From an uncultured Clostridia bacterium (GTDB lineage: Bacteria > Bacillota > Clostridia > TANB77 > CAG-508): DNA of 29,734 nucleotides. A program made the translations under genes and the position numbers. Below are positions 1 through 5,620 of the stretch, one piece after another (within the stretch, counting starts at the first letter, position 1; each line of letters begins with the position of its first letter). The stretch is from positions 1 to 29,734 of the forward strand of contig CAKPGS010000016.1 of assembly GCA_934155165.1 (NCBI GenBank). The letters run 5' to 3'. The notes under the pieces were generated by a model. That model did not search any database. It was given only the letters and a program-made list of their open reading frames with translations, and was not told where the DNA came from.

Positions 1-453
1 GAAGATGTAAAAGATATAACCCAGACAGTAAGAAGTGTAAATGACTTAAATGTGGCAATTAAAGATTTTGAACATTCTGCTTTTGAAATAGAAAAAGAAA
101 ATCGTTCATTAAAATATCAATTAAAGCAAAAAGATGATGAAATTGGAAATCTTAAAAGTGAAATATCTACTAAAGATAAGATTATAGTCAGATTGCAAAC
201 TGAAAAAGAAAAGATAAAACAAGAATTCCAGAAATTTAAAGACTTTTGGTGTAGTATTATGAGCCATTTTCATAAAAGAATTTGCTATGATAAAGATAAT
301 AACTATAAAATTGTTAGTGATGACCTATACAAGAATGGAATATTTGATAACAATGATAATGAAATTGCAAATAACATTGCTAGAAAAGTAACTATACCAA
401 ATGAAAACAAGCAAACTAAAAATAAAAAGAAAAATAATGATACCAGATTTTAA
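1..453 (+). CDS. C-terminal fragment of a likely Mob/Pre-type mobilisation (plasmid recombination) protein
   Basis: The reading frame is open from base 1 to a TAA at 451-453, so this is the 3' end of a longer gene; the internal GTG at 52 is not needed as a start. The visible 150 residues are a charged coiled coil (many E, K, Q and L heptads over about the first 80 residues). A short aromatic stretch follows (FKDFWCSIMSHFHKRI), then an acidic segment with DDLYKNGIFDN, then a lysine-rich tail. A coiled coil ending in a FWxxLMxxF-like patch and a 'GIF..DDNE' segment is typical, as I recall, of the C-termini of MobV/Pre relaxases in clostridial mobilisable elements. The relaxase domain itself is outside the window. 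tnpV follows 15 bases downstream, which supports a Tn4451-like mobilisable element. Family assignment is inference from context and overall look; the partial nature is certain. Confidence 0.5.
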   Translation, partial: EDVKDITQTVRSVNDLNVAIKDFEHSAFEIEKENRSLKYQLKQKDDEIGNLKSEISTKDKIIVRLQTEKEKIKQEFQKFKDFWCSIMSHFHKRICYDKDNNYKIVSDDLYKNGIFDNNDNEIANNIARKVTIPNENKQTKNKKKNNDTRF

Positions 454-468
454 AAGGAGGAAAAAATT

Positions 469-858
469 ATGGATAATGAATTACCAAAAATAAAAATTGA
501 TGAAAGAACAGGTATTGAATATCATTTAGAGGGGGATTATTATATACCTAATATCATAGCACCTAAACAAGAAAAAATCACCTTAAACAAATATGGAAAA
601 ATGAGATTAAAATACTTGAAAGAACACAAAAAAACTGATTATACTATAATGCTTATGAATGGAACTTTGAATACTCACTTGAAAGAAATACAAAAAACGG
701 CACAAAGTAGAGTGGAACAAATAATTGACCAATTGAAAGCAAAAAGCAATTTGACAGAAGATATGAAAAATACTGATATGCTTTATTGGGTTGGTACAAT
801 GAACTCTATTAAGGCTCAAGCTGAAGAACTTGTTTTTAATGAATTGATTTGTTGTTAA
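469..858 (+). CDS. tnpV: TnpV family transposon-encoded protein
   Basis: A 129-residue protein preceded by a strong AAAGGAGG site about 8 bases before the ATG. It has the features I associate with TnpV: an N-terminal 'Y.LEGDYYIPN' segment (about residues 18-30), 'KYGKMRLKYLKEHKK' (about 42-56), 'AQSRVEQ' (about 78-84) and a C-terminal 'WVGTMNSIKAQAEELV' (about 107-122). TnpV is a small protein of unknown biochemical role carried by Tn4451/Tn5398-like integrative mobilisable elements, usually beside the mobilisation gene; here it follows the Mob-like fragment by 15 bases in the same direction, so the two are probably cotranscribed. The length is normal for the family. The element's integrase and terminal repeats are not visible, so this is one end or a remnant of the element. 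Confidence 0.85.
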   Translation: MDNELPKIKIDERTGIEYHLEGDYYIPNIIAPKQEKITLNKYGKMRLKYLKEHKKTDYTIMLMNGTLNTHLKEIQKTAQSRVEQIIDQLKAKSNLTEDMKNTDMLYWVGTMNSIKAQAEELVFNELICC

Positions 859-890
859 AATAAAAGATTTAAAAGTAATGATAAATTTAA

Positions 891-936
891 AATAGAGTAT
901 ATGTAACATTCGGCTATTATATATACTCTATTATTA
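891..936. terminator. Hairpin between convergent tnpV and the 665-residue gene
   Basis: AATAGAGTATAT (891-902) pairs with ATATACTCTATT (921-932): a 12 bp perfect stem with an 18-base loop, 33 bases after the tnpV stop and 13 bases beyond the stop of the opposing gene. The tail is only weakly T-rich on either strand, so it may serve both genes but inefficiently. Confidence 0.55.
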
Positions 937-944
937 TCTTTAAG

Positions 945-2942
945 CTAGTCATGGTCAATTAATGTATCGTTATTTTCCTTACTAATATCTCGTTGTTTCA
1001 TTTTATTAAATGTTGAAAGAATTATTTGTTCTTGGGAAAATCTAATTCCTCTAGCATTTTTATATAAAGGATTTTTTTGTGCTAATTTAAGTGCTTCATT
1101 GTTATTGTGAGCTATATTAGGAATAATTGTATGACTTATATTAATTTCATTATTTCTTAATATCGCTACTGTATTTTTAGCTCTTTCAAACATATCTTGT
1201 CCTAAACTTTTTCTATAAGATTCTCCTACATCTGTAGGGACGCTTCTATCAAAATAACTCATATCATGCATAGGCGCTAAATTTCCATTTTCATCTGTTC
1301 TATCTGAAGATTTTGTTTCACACTCTAAACTTCCAACATAATAATTAAATGTAATCTTTTTGTATTCTTCAATATCGAATTTTTTACCAAATAATTCTTC
1401 ATAATTTTTTATTCCTAAAGGATAATCTAAATCTAAATTTGGAATAGGAATACTTCCACTTGCTCCACCAATACAAGCTGTATCAATAAGTTCTGGATGA
1501 ATTAAAGAAAATCTTTGTGCAAAACATCCAGATGAAGAATATCCATTTAAAAATATTTTATCATTCAAATTTACATTATATTGATTTTTCATAATTTCTT
1601 TTGCTTTATTTATTGCTTCTACTACATTTAAATCTGGTCTTTCTCCATTTTGAAAGCATTCCGCTGATAATTGTTGATAATATGGAGCACTGGGCGATTC
1701 ACTTGGTAATATTGGTATTAAAATTGGATTACTTCCTTTTAAAATATCATTTAAGTCTTTTCCTATACTTAATGCTTGTCTTAATAGACTCTGAATATTA
1801 TTTGTTTCTAAATTATTTGATTCCATTACTAATGTTTGAGTATCTTTTAAAGTTGATGGTGTAATTAATACAAATGGTATTTTAGATTCTAGGTTAATGT
1901 GTATATTTTGATTTCCAAGTATCTCTATAAAATTTTTACCACTTTTTGATTTTTCTAATATTTCCTGCAACTTTTCTTGTAACACAATTTGGTTATGAGT
2001 ATTTCTTACATTATTAATTATTTCTAGCATTAATAATTGAGTTTTTAATTTATTTTTAAAATCGACTCCAAATGCCTTGCTACAAGAGTCAAATTCATTG
2101 TTTGCTATGTTTTTCATAAATTCAACTAAACTATCTACTCTCGTCTTTTTGTCTTGTTTCATAAATGCAGATGAATAAATTTGTGCTAATATATACCTTA
2201 AATCCAGTTCTTGATTTCCAGTTCTATTATTAAAATATTTAATATTATCTTTTCTTGAAAGGAATGTTGATACTTGTCTATTTCTAACATCTTGTATCAA
2301 AGTAGTCCTATTTAATCCATATTTTTGTATATCTTTATCATTTAAGTTTAATAAATATTCGTCTAACATTCTTTCCATGCATTGTGGTGCAATTTCTCCA
2401 AAAATCTTTCTTGATTCAGTATCTCCATTTTCTAAATCAAATGTATGAGTAACTTCATGAACAATACTATATAAATCTCTTAAATCGCTTCTTCTAGGGC
2501 AATATATTTCACTAAAATTACTAACTTCTGCTTCTCTTGGATTTCCTTTATTATCTAATGATTTTCCGTATTTTTCAAAAATAAATTTAAATTTACTAGA
2601 CTTACCTTCTATTACTTGAATAGCATTGTTAGATAATTCTGTTCCTAAATTTGAAAAAAATTGCTTTGCTAGTTCAATAGTTTGCATTTCAGATAATCTA
2701 CTAACTAATGGCATATTATATATACTTTTTTCATTTTCTAATTTTTTACCATAAAAAGCATCTAACCTTGTTATATTAATACCATTATCAATATCTTTTT
2801 CAAAATCTCTAACAATGCCACTACTTGTAAAGTCTTGTAATATTGTTTCGAATCGAGATGGTGGAAGAACTTTTTGGCTATTAGTGCTTCTATTAAATAT
2901 TTTATTTATTAATTTTAAAATATTATCTTTTATTTTAGACAT
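945..2942 (-). CDS. Two-domain protein: M3-like zinc metallopeptidase region plus alpha/beta-hydrolase (esterase-like) region
   Basis: A 665-residue protein with no signal peptide; AGAGG lies 7 bases before the ATG. The N-terminal half contains IVHEVTHTFD (about residues 158-167), an HExxH zinc motif. About 20 residues later comes a helix reading GEIAPQCMERMLDEYLL, which could supply the third zinc ligand Glu in the manner of M3-type gluzincins. The C-terminal half has NGYSSSGC (about 466-473), a G-x-S-x-(S)-G nucleophile elbow of the alpha/beta-hydrolase fold, followed by FAQRFSLIHPELID as in esterase/PHB-depolymerase-like enzymes. A late IPNIAH (about 606-611) could carry the catalytic His. 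Both active sites look intact, but I do not know this architecture as a named family. It is followed by a PemK-like toxin gene in the same direction and sits in the accessory region. Possible roles include a cytosolic hydrolase or a secreted/injected effector; this is inference. Confidence 0.6.
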   Translation of the reverse strand: MSKIKDNILKLINKIFNRSTNSQKVLPPSRFETILQDFTSSGIVRDFEKDIDNGINITRLDAFYGKKLENEKSIYNMPLVSRLSEMQTIELAKQFFSNLGTELSNNAIQVIEGKSSKFKFIFEKYGKSLDNKGNPREAEVSNFSEIYCPRRSDLRDLYSIVHEVTHTFDLENGDTESRKIFGEIAPQCMERMLDEYLLNLNDKDIQKYGLNRTTLIQDVRNRQVSTFLSRKDNIKYFNNRTGNQELDLRYILAQIYSSAFMKQDKKTRVDSLVEFMKNIANNEFDSCSKAFGVDFKNKLKTQLLMLEIINNVRNTHNQIVLQEKLQEILEKSKSGKNFIEILGNQNIHINLESKIPFVLITPSTLKDTQTLVMESNNLETNNIQSLLRQALSIGKDLNDILKGSNPILIPILPSESPSAPYYQQLSAECFQNGERPDLNVVEAINKAKEIMKNQYNVNLNDKIFLNGYSSSGCFAQRFSLIHPELIDTACIGGASGSIPIPNLDLDYPLGIKNYEELFGKKFDIEEYKKITFNYYVGSLECETKSSDRTDENGNLAPMHDMSYFDRSVPTDVGESYRKSLGQDMFERAKNTVAILRNNEINISHTIIPNIAHNNNEALKLAQKNPLYKNARGIRFSQEQIILSTFNKMKQRDISKENNDTLIDHD

Positions 2943-2993
2943 TTAAAACCTCTTTCTAATAAACATCTATATAATAATTATTAGTTCTATTAC

Positions 2994-3500
2994 TTATTTT
3001 GACCTATATTTTAATTCTTGAATAGCAATATCTATTAAATTCATTTGCTCTGTTGATACTTCTGGATTAGAGTATTTGCCAGTTTCTCTATTAAAATTAT
3101 TATAATATTTATTTTCAAACTTCTTTGTTTGTATTCTTAATTTACTTATTGCTCTTAATTGATCTATTTTACAATAAGAAAATCCTTCAAAATCTTTAAT
3201 TTCTCCAATATCAATAACGACATCAGATTCATTTTTCTTACTTGTTAAAGGAGCAACTAAGACAGTCCCAACATTTGGTCTTGAATATAATACAATAGCA
3301 GGATGCGAATGATTTAATTCTTGACCAATATTAACTCCAAAATCTACCCATACTACTTGCTTTCTAGTTACATATGGTACATAGTTTAGTTGTTCATTTT
3401 TATTAACTTTATTTAATTTATATATTTGTTCAGCAAACCATTTTTCTAATTCTTGTCGCTGATTATTATTTAATTTATTTAATTCATCATTTATGCTCAA
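2994..3500 (-). CDS. PemK/MazF-like endoribonuclease toxin-type protein
   Basis: A 168-residue protein. After about 45 charged N-terminal residues comes a PemK/MazF-fold core: RKQVVWVDFGVNIGQELNHSHPAIVLY (about 46-72), the conserved 'G..GxE...RPaivl'-type first strands, then TVLVAPLTSKK (about 79-89) and a late FSYCKIDQLRAISK segment matching the family's 'vd.iraisk' strand. The family cleaves mRNA and is normally paired with a small antitoxin; none is evident immediately upstream on the same strand, and the N-terminal extension is longer than in a typical MazF (about 110 residues). The start is a TTG (3498-3500) chosen because AGGAGG lies 8 bases before it. A TATAAT on the minus strand (3531-3536) is a plausible -10 with a poor -35. 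It could be a solitary toxin-like protein. Confidence 0.75.
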   Translation of the reverse strand: MSINDELNKLNNNQRQELEKWFAEQIYKLNKVNKNEQLNYVPYVTRKQVVWVDFGVNIGQELNHSHPAIVLYSRPNVGTVLVAPLTSKKNESDVVIDIGEIKDFEGFSYCKIDQLRAISKLRIQTKKFENKYYNNFNRETGKYSNPEVSTEQMNLIDIAIQELKYRSK

Positions 3501-3635
3501 AACGCATGCCTCCTAAAAGTAAAATTCTATATTATAATAGCACATATTTATATATTTTTCTACACGAATTTATATATTTGCAAAACTTTTTATTTTAAGA
3601 AAAATTAATGAAAATAAAATTTTTTTAATATTTTG

Positions 3636-3664
3636 TTGATTTTCTTTTACAAATTGAGTATAAT
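3636..3664 (+). promoter_or_regulatory. Strong sigma-A-type promoter of the small RNA
   Basis: TTGATT (3636-3641), a 17-base spacer and a perfect TATAAT (3659-3664). Expected transcription start is about 3671, exactly where the first RNA hairpin begins. No open reading frame follows, so this promoter appears to drive a non-coding RNA. Confidence 0.8.
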
Positions 3665-3670
3665 AATATT

Positions 3671-3790
3671 AGTAGAAGTAATTCTGCTATGAGTTGAAAT
3701 ACACTCAAATTAAGAAGACATTTAGACCTGAAAGACGGTCAAGTTGATTACAAATAACCTTTAGATTAAGTCTAAGGGTTATTTGTTATT
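3671..3790 (+). ncRNA. Unassigned small RNA of about 115-120 nt with tandem covarying hairpins
   Basis: Between a near-consensus promoter and an intrinsic terminator the sequence folds into successive hairpins. H1: AGTAGAA-GTAA-TTCTGCT (3671-3688), 7 bp with one G-U pair and a GNRA-type tetraloop. H2: GAGT-TGAAATAC-ACTC (3691-3706). H3: GACC-TGAAAGAC-GGTC (3725-3740). H4: the terminator (3752-3785). H2 and H3 are 34 bases apart, have nearly identical 8-base loops and the same following bases (AAATT/AAGTT), while their stems differ by compensating changes, which is strong internal evidence for structure. There is no credible ORF. I do not recognise it as a known Rfam family. It lies divergent to the PemK-like gene. 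Confidence 0.7.
3752..3790 (+). terminator. Intrinsic terminator of the small RNA
   Basis: AAATAACCTTTAGA (3752-3765) pairs with TCTAAGGGTTATTT (3771-3784) across the loop TTAAG: 14 bp with a single G-U. The downstream run GTTATTATTTAA is U-rich though interrupted. Confidence 0.75.
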
Positions 3791-3897
3791 ATTTAATCGT
3801 ATCATAATTATGAGCTTTTACCAATGAAAAATAAAAAATTCAACTTATATACAATAATTAAAATTTTTAATTATTGGTGTTGTATTTTATAAAAAAA

Positions 3898-4000
3898 TGA
3901 TATAATAAAGGAAATTGATTGATATTTGTACAATCGTCAAGAGAGAAAAGTTGTAGATAACTACGACGTCCGCTCCAAATGGTCGATGCAATAGCATCGA
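3898..4000 (+). other. Second promoter-like site followed by three short hairpins; function unknown
   Basis: TGATATAAT (3898-3906) is an extended -10 element with no good -35. It is followed by GATTG/CAATC (3917-3935, 9-base loop), GTTGTAG-ATAA-CTACGAC (3950-3967) and TCGATGC-AATA-GCATCGA (3983-4000). No ORF of note occupies this stretch. It may be the 5' leader of the four-helix-bundle gene at 4182, an independent RNA, or part of a repeat element. The GC-rich CGACGTCCGCTCC segment resembles the composition of the palindromic repeats elsewhere in the window. Confidence 0.4.
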
Positions 4001-4001
4001 A

Positions 4002-4115
4002 GTTAATAATGAATAGTTAATAGTTAAAAATGAATGATCTTGAAAATAATAGAGAATACCATTTGAAATTATTAACTATTCATTTTTTATCATTAATTAT
4101 TAATTAAATTTATTT
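4002..4115. repeat. Large AT-rich imperfect inverted repeat upstream of the four-helix-bundle gene
   Basis: AATGAATAGTTAAT (about 4009-4022) recurs in inverted orientation as ATTAACTATTCATT (about 4071-4084), with looser pairing of the flanking TTAATAAT and ATTAATTATTAATTAA runs, enclosing about 50 bases. Such AATTATTAA-type repeats are often found beside S23-type four-helix-bundle genes. It may be a MITE-like or RNA-structural element. Confidence 0.5.
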
Positions 4116-4181
4116 TTTATATTATCAATTATTTTTTAATCAAAATCACTTAAATCTAAAAATTTATTTCGAAGGATGTTT

Positions 4182-4544
4182 ATGAAAGAAAATCAATTAT
4201 TAACTCAATCTTTAGAATTTGCATCGCAGATAATAAAGCTGCAGAAATATTTAATTTCAGAGAAAAAAGAAACAATAATTTCCAAACAAATTATAAGAAG
4301 CTCAACAAGCATAGGAGCAAATATAAATGAAGCTAATTATGCTAGTAGTAAAGCAGATTTTATATCTAAAATGCATATTGCATTAAAAGAATGCGCAGAA
4401 ACAGAATATTGGATTAGATTACTAGAAAAAGCAGAATATATAAACAAAAATTATTCAGAACAATTATTAAAAAGTTGCTTATCAATAAAAAGAATGTTAA
4501 TATCATCTTTGAACACTATAAAAAATTCTAAAAATAAAACTTAG
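4182..4544 (+). CDS. Four-helix-bundle protein of the S23 / 23S rRNA intervening-sequence family
   Basis: About 120 residues. The hallmark is SKQIIRSSTSIGANINEANYA (starting near residue 36), matching the family's 'skQllRSatSigaNiaEa' signature, followed by DFISKMHIALKECAETEYWIRLLEKAEYI, the other conserved helix pair. The start is set at the ATG at 4182 because GAAGGA (4171-4176) lies 5 bases before it; an ATG at 4176 overlaps that site and is less likely. Proteins of this family are encoded in rRNA intervening sequences, beside diversity-generating retroelements (Avd) and as solitary chromosomal genes; their role outside DGRs is unclear. No reverse transcriptase or rRNA is seen here, so this is a solitary copy. 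It lies alone after an inverted repeat, in accessory DNA. Confidence 0.85.
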   Translation: MKENQLLTQSLEFASQIIKLQKYLISEKKETIISKQIIRSSTSIGANINEANYASSKADFISKMHIALKECAETEYWIRLLEKAEYINKNYSEQLLKSCLSIKRMLISSLNTIKNSKNKT

Positions 4545-4651
4545 TATTTTTAATATTTTCTAATATTTCAAATTTAATACTTAAATCTTTCAATGAAACT
4601 ACTTGTAAATTTTTACTATGTTCGCTTGTTTTTCCAAGAAAAATGTTTTAA

Positions 4652-4657
4652 TATAAT
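4652..4657 (+). promoter_or_regulatory. Candidate -10 element for the small hydrophobic-peptide mRNA
   Basis: TATAAT (4652-4657) lies about 80 bases before the small ORF. The -35 region is poor (TTTTTC at 17 bases, TTGTTT at 20), so the assignment is tentative. Confidence 0.4.
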
Positions 4658-4690
4658 TAGCATAGGAAATGAGATAGTAGATTTGTGTTG

Positions 4691-4732
4691 CCACTTCAAT
4701 TTGGATAGTTTTACTATCAGAAAGTGAGGTGG
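4691..4732 (+). promoter_or_regulatory. Hairpin that sequesters the ribosome binding site of the 36-residue peptide
   Basis: CCACTTC (4691-4697) pairs fully (one G-U) with GAGGTGG (4726-4732), which is the Shine-Dalgarno sequence 5 bases before the ATG at 4738. Inside sits a perfect GATAG-TTTTA-CTATC hairpin (4704-4718). An alternative pairing CACTT/AAGTG (4692-4696 with 4722-4726) would free the site. SD occlusion of this sort is common in type I toxin mRNAs. Confidence 0.65.
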
Positions 4733-4737
4733 TGTTT

Positions 4738-4848
4738 ATGAGTTTTTTATTATTTTTAATAATAGCCTTAATGATTTCTCATTTTCTATTTATATTATAC
4801 CCCCTAATCAAATTATTTGTCAATGAAATTTTTATGGTATGCAGTTGA
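4738..4848 (+). CDS. Small hydrophobic peptide, probable type I toxin
   Basis: The 36-residue ORF begins MSFLLFLIIALMISHFLF and ends VNEIFMVCS before a TGA. It is a single membrane-spanning helix of about 20-25 residues with few charged residues (K25, E30), in the size range of Fst, TxpA and clostridial type I toxins that depolarise or disturb the inner membrane. The SD GAGGTGG lies 5 bases before the ATG but is locked in a hairpin, and a TTGACA-N18-TATAAT promoter on the opposite strand reads back through the start region. That three-part arrangement (short hydrophobic ORF, occluded SD, antisense promoter) is the type I toxin-antitoxin plan. I cannot match the peptide to a named family, and toxicity is inference. 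Confidence 0.65.
   Translation: MSFLLFLIIALMISHFLFILYPLIKLFVNEIFMVCS
4794..4823 (-). promoter_or_regulatory. Near-perfect antisense promoter inside the small hydrophobic ORF
   Basis: On the minus strand TTGACA (4818-4823), an 18-base spacer and TATAAT (4794-4799). Transcription would start near 4787 and run toward lower coordinates across the peptide's start codon, SD and upstream hairpin. No downstream minus-strand ORF needs this promoter, so an antisense RNA is the simplest reading. Confidence 0.75.
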
Positions 4849-4928
4849 TTTTAACATTGTAAAACACCATCTTTCTGTGTTATATTATAAATAAATTTTA
4901 TATTTAATATAAGAGGAGAAAAAAGAAA

Positions 4929-5462
4929 ATGCAAGAATATTCAGAATTAAAAAAAGAAATAGCAAAAATAAAACTAATGTATGAATTAGACACAACAGGA
5001 TGCTGCATTAGTTTTATTATTGCAGATGATAAAGAAGTTCAAGAATATATAAAAACATCCTTTTCATCATTTAATACCGAACAAATTTCAGATGAAAAGA
5101 TAATAAATTACAATTTTTGTGAAGATTTAGAAGATACAAGAGAAAATATAAAAAAATTTCAAAATCTATGTCAAGAAAAAAGAAATTTGGTCATTGCCAC
5201 AGGTATAGGAGAGTATGCAGAATATTTAGAAAAAAATGGAGAGATCCCAAATAAAGAATCATTTTATTATACAATTTTTAACTTACCCAGAGATAATTTT
5301 TACCTAAAAAATAATGTTAGACTTATATTGTTAGTTAATGAATCAGAAATGAAAACATTTAGAAGTGAAGCAGCTGATGATTTTACTTCTTATGCATCAA
5401 TGATAACAGATGTAAACAAAATATCAAGAGAAGATAATATACAAGATATTGATGAAAGATAA
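4929..5462 (+). CDS. Unknown protein, 177 residues; resembles the rear half of an NTPase-like domain
   Basis: Not confidently recognised. GAGGAG lies about 11 bases before the ATG. The protein is cytosolic and acidic, with no membrane segment. A central stretch (IFNLPRDNFYLKNNVRLILLVNESEMKTFRSEAADDF, split over about residues 117-153) has the layout 'LN..RD.....k.p.ifwl.e.e...f...APDfws' seen at the back of some STAND/P-loop NTPase modules in bacterial regulatory and defence proteins, but no Walker A is visible in the N-terminal part. It could be a degenerate or single-domain relative. It stands alone, transcribed toward a strong bidirectional terminator. The function should be left open. Confidence 0.6.
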   Translation: MQEYSELKKEIAKIKLMYELDTTGCCISFIIADDKEVQEYIKTSFSSFNTEQISDEKIINYNFCEDLEDTRENIKKFQNLCQEKRNLVIATGIGEYAEYLEKNGEIPNKESFYYTIFNLPRDNFYLKNNVRLILLVNESEMKTFRSEAADDFTSYASMITDVNKISREDNIQDIDER

Positions 5463-5549
5463 ATAAATAGTCTATTGACCATTTTCAATTTCGACACCAA
5501 AGTATAAAAAACAATTTATTTAGCATTTGTTACCTAAAATTTATTTTCA

Positions 5550-5573
5550 GGTGGACTTAAGGCGTCCGCCCCT
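5550..5573. repeat. GC-rich palindromic interspersed repeat, copy A (divergent)
   Basis: GGTGGAC (5550-5556) pairs with GTCCGCC (5564-5570), followed by CCTA. The sequence differs from the other copies but keeps the hairpin and the CCTA flank. Confidence 0.5.
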
Positions 5574-5581
5574 ATTTTCCA

Positions 5582-5620
5582 AAAAAGAAACTGAGATCTT
5601 TTATCTCAGTTTCTTTTTTT
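5582..5620. terminator. Strong bidirectional intrinsic terminator
   Basis: AAGAAACTGAGAT pairs perfectly with ATCTCAGTTTCTT across CTTTT, flanked by A6 on the left and T7 on the right. It can end both the plus-strand gene at 4929-5462 and the minus-strand yhgE-like gene, whose stop adjoins it. Confidence 0.9.

Larger units (their letters stand above)
4640..4787 (-). ncRNA. Putative antisense antitoxin RNA (3' end unknown)
   Basis: Inferred from the consensus minus-strand promoter at 4794-4823. The RNA would be complementary to at least the start codon, SD (4726-4732) and hairpin (4691-4732) of the hydrophobic peptide mRNA. I see no convincing terminator, so the lower coordinate is only a guess. 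Confidence 0.45.

Noticed and set aside
3671..3790. Type III toxin-antitoxin with the PemK-like gene as toxin
   Set aside because: The RNA and the toxin-like gene are on opposite strands and diverge, unlike the known operon layout, and only two imperfect 34-base repeats are present. Kept only as a hypothesis in the findings.
4182..4544. Diversity-generating retroelement accessory (Avd)
   Set aside because: No reverse transcriptase, template repeat or variable repeat is visible in the window.
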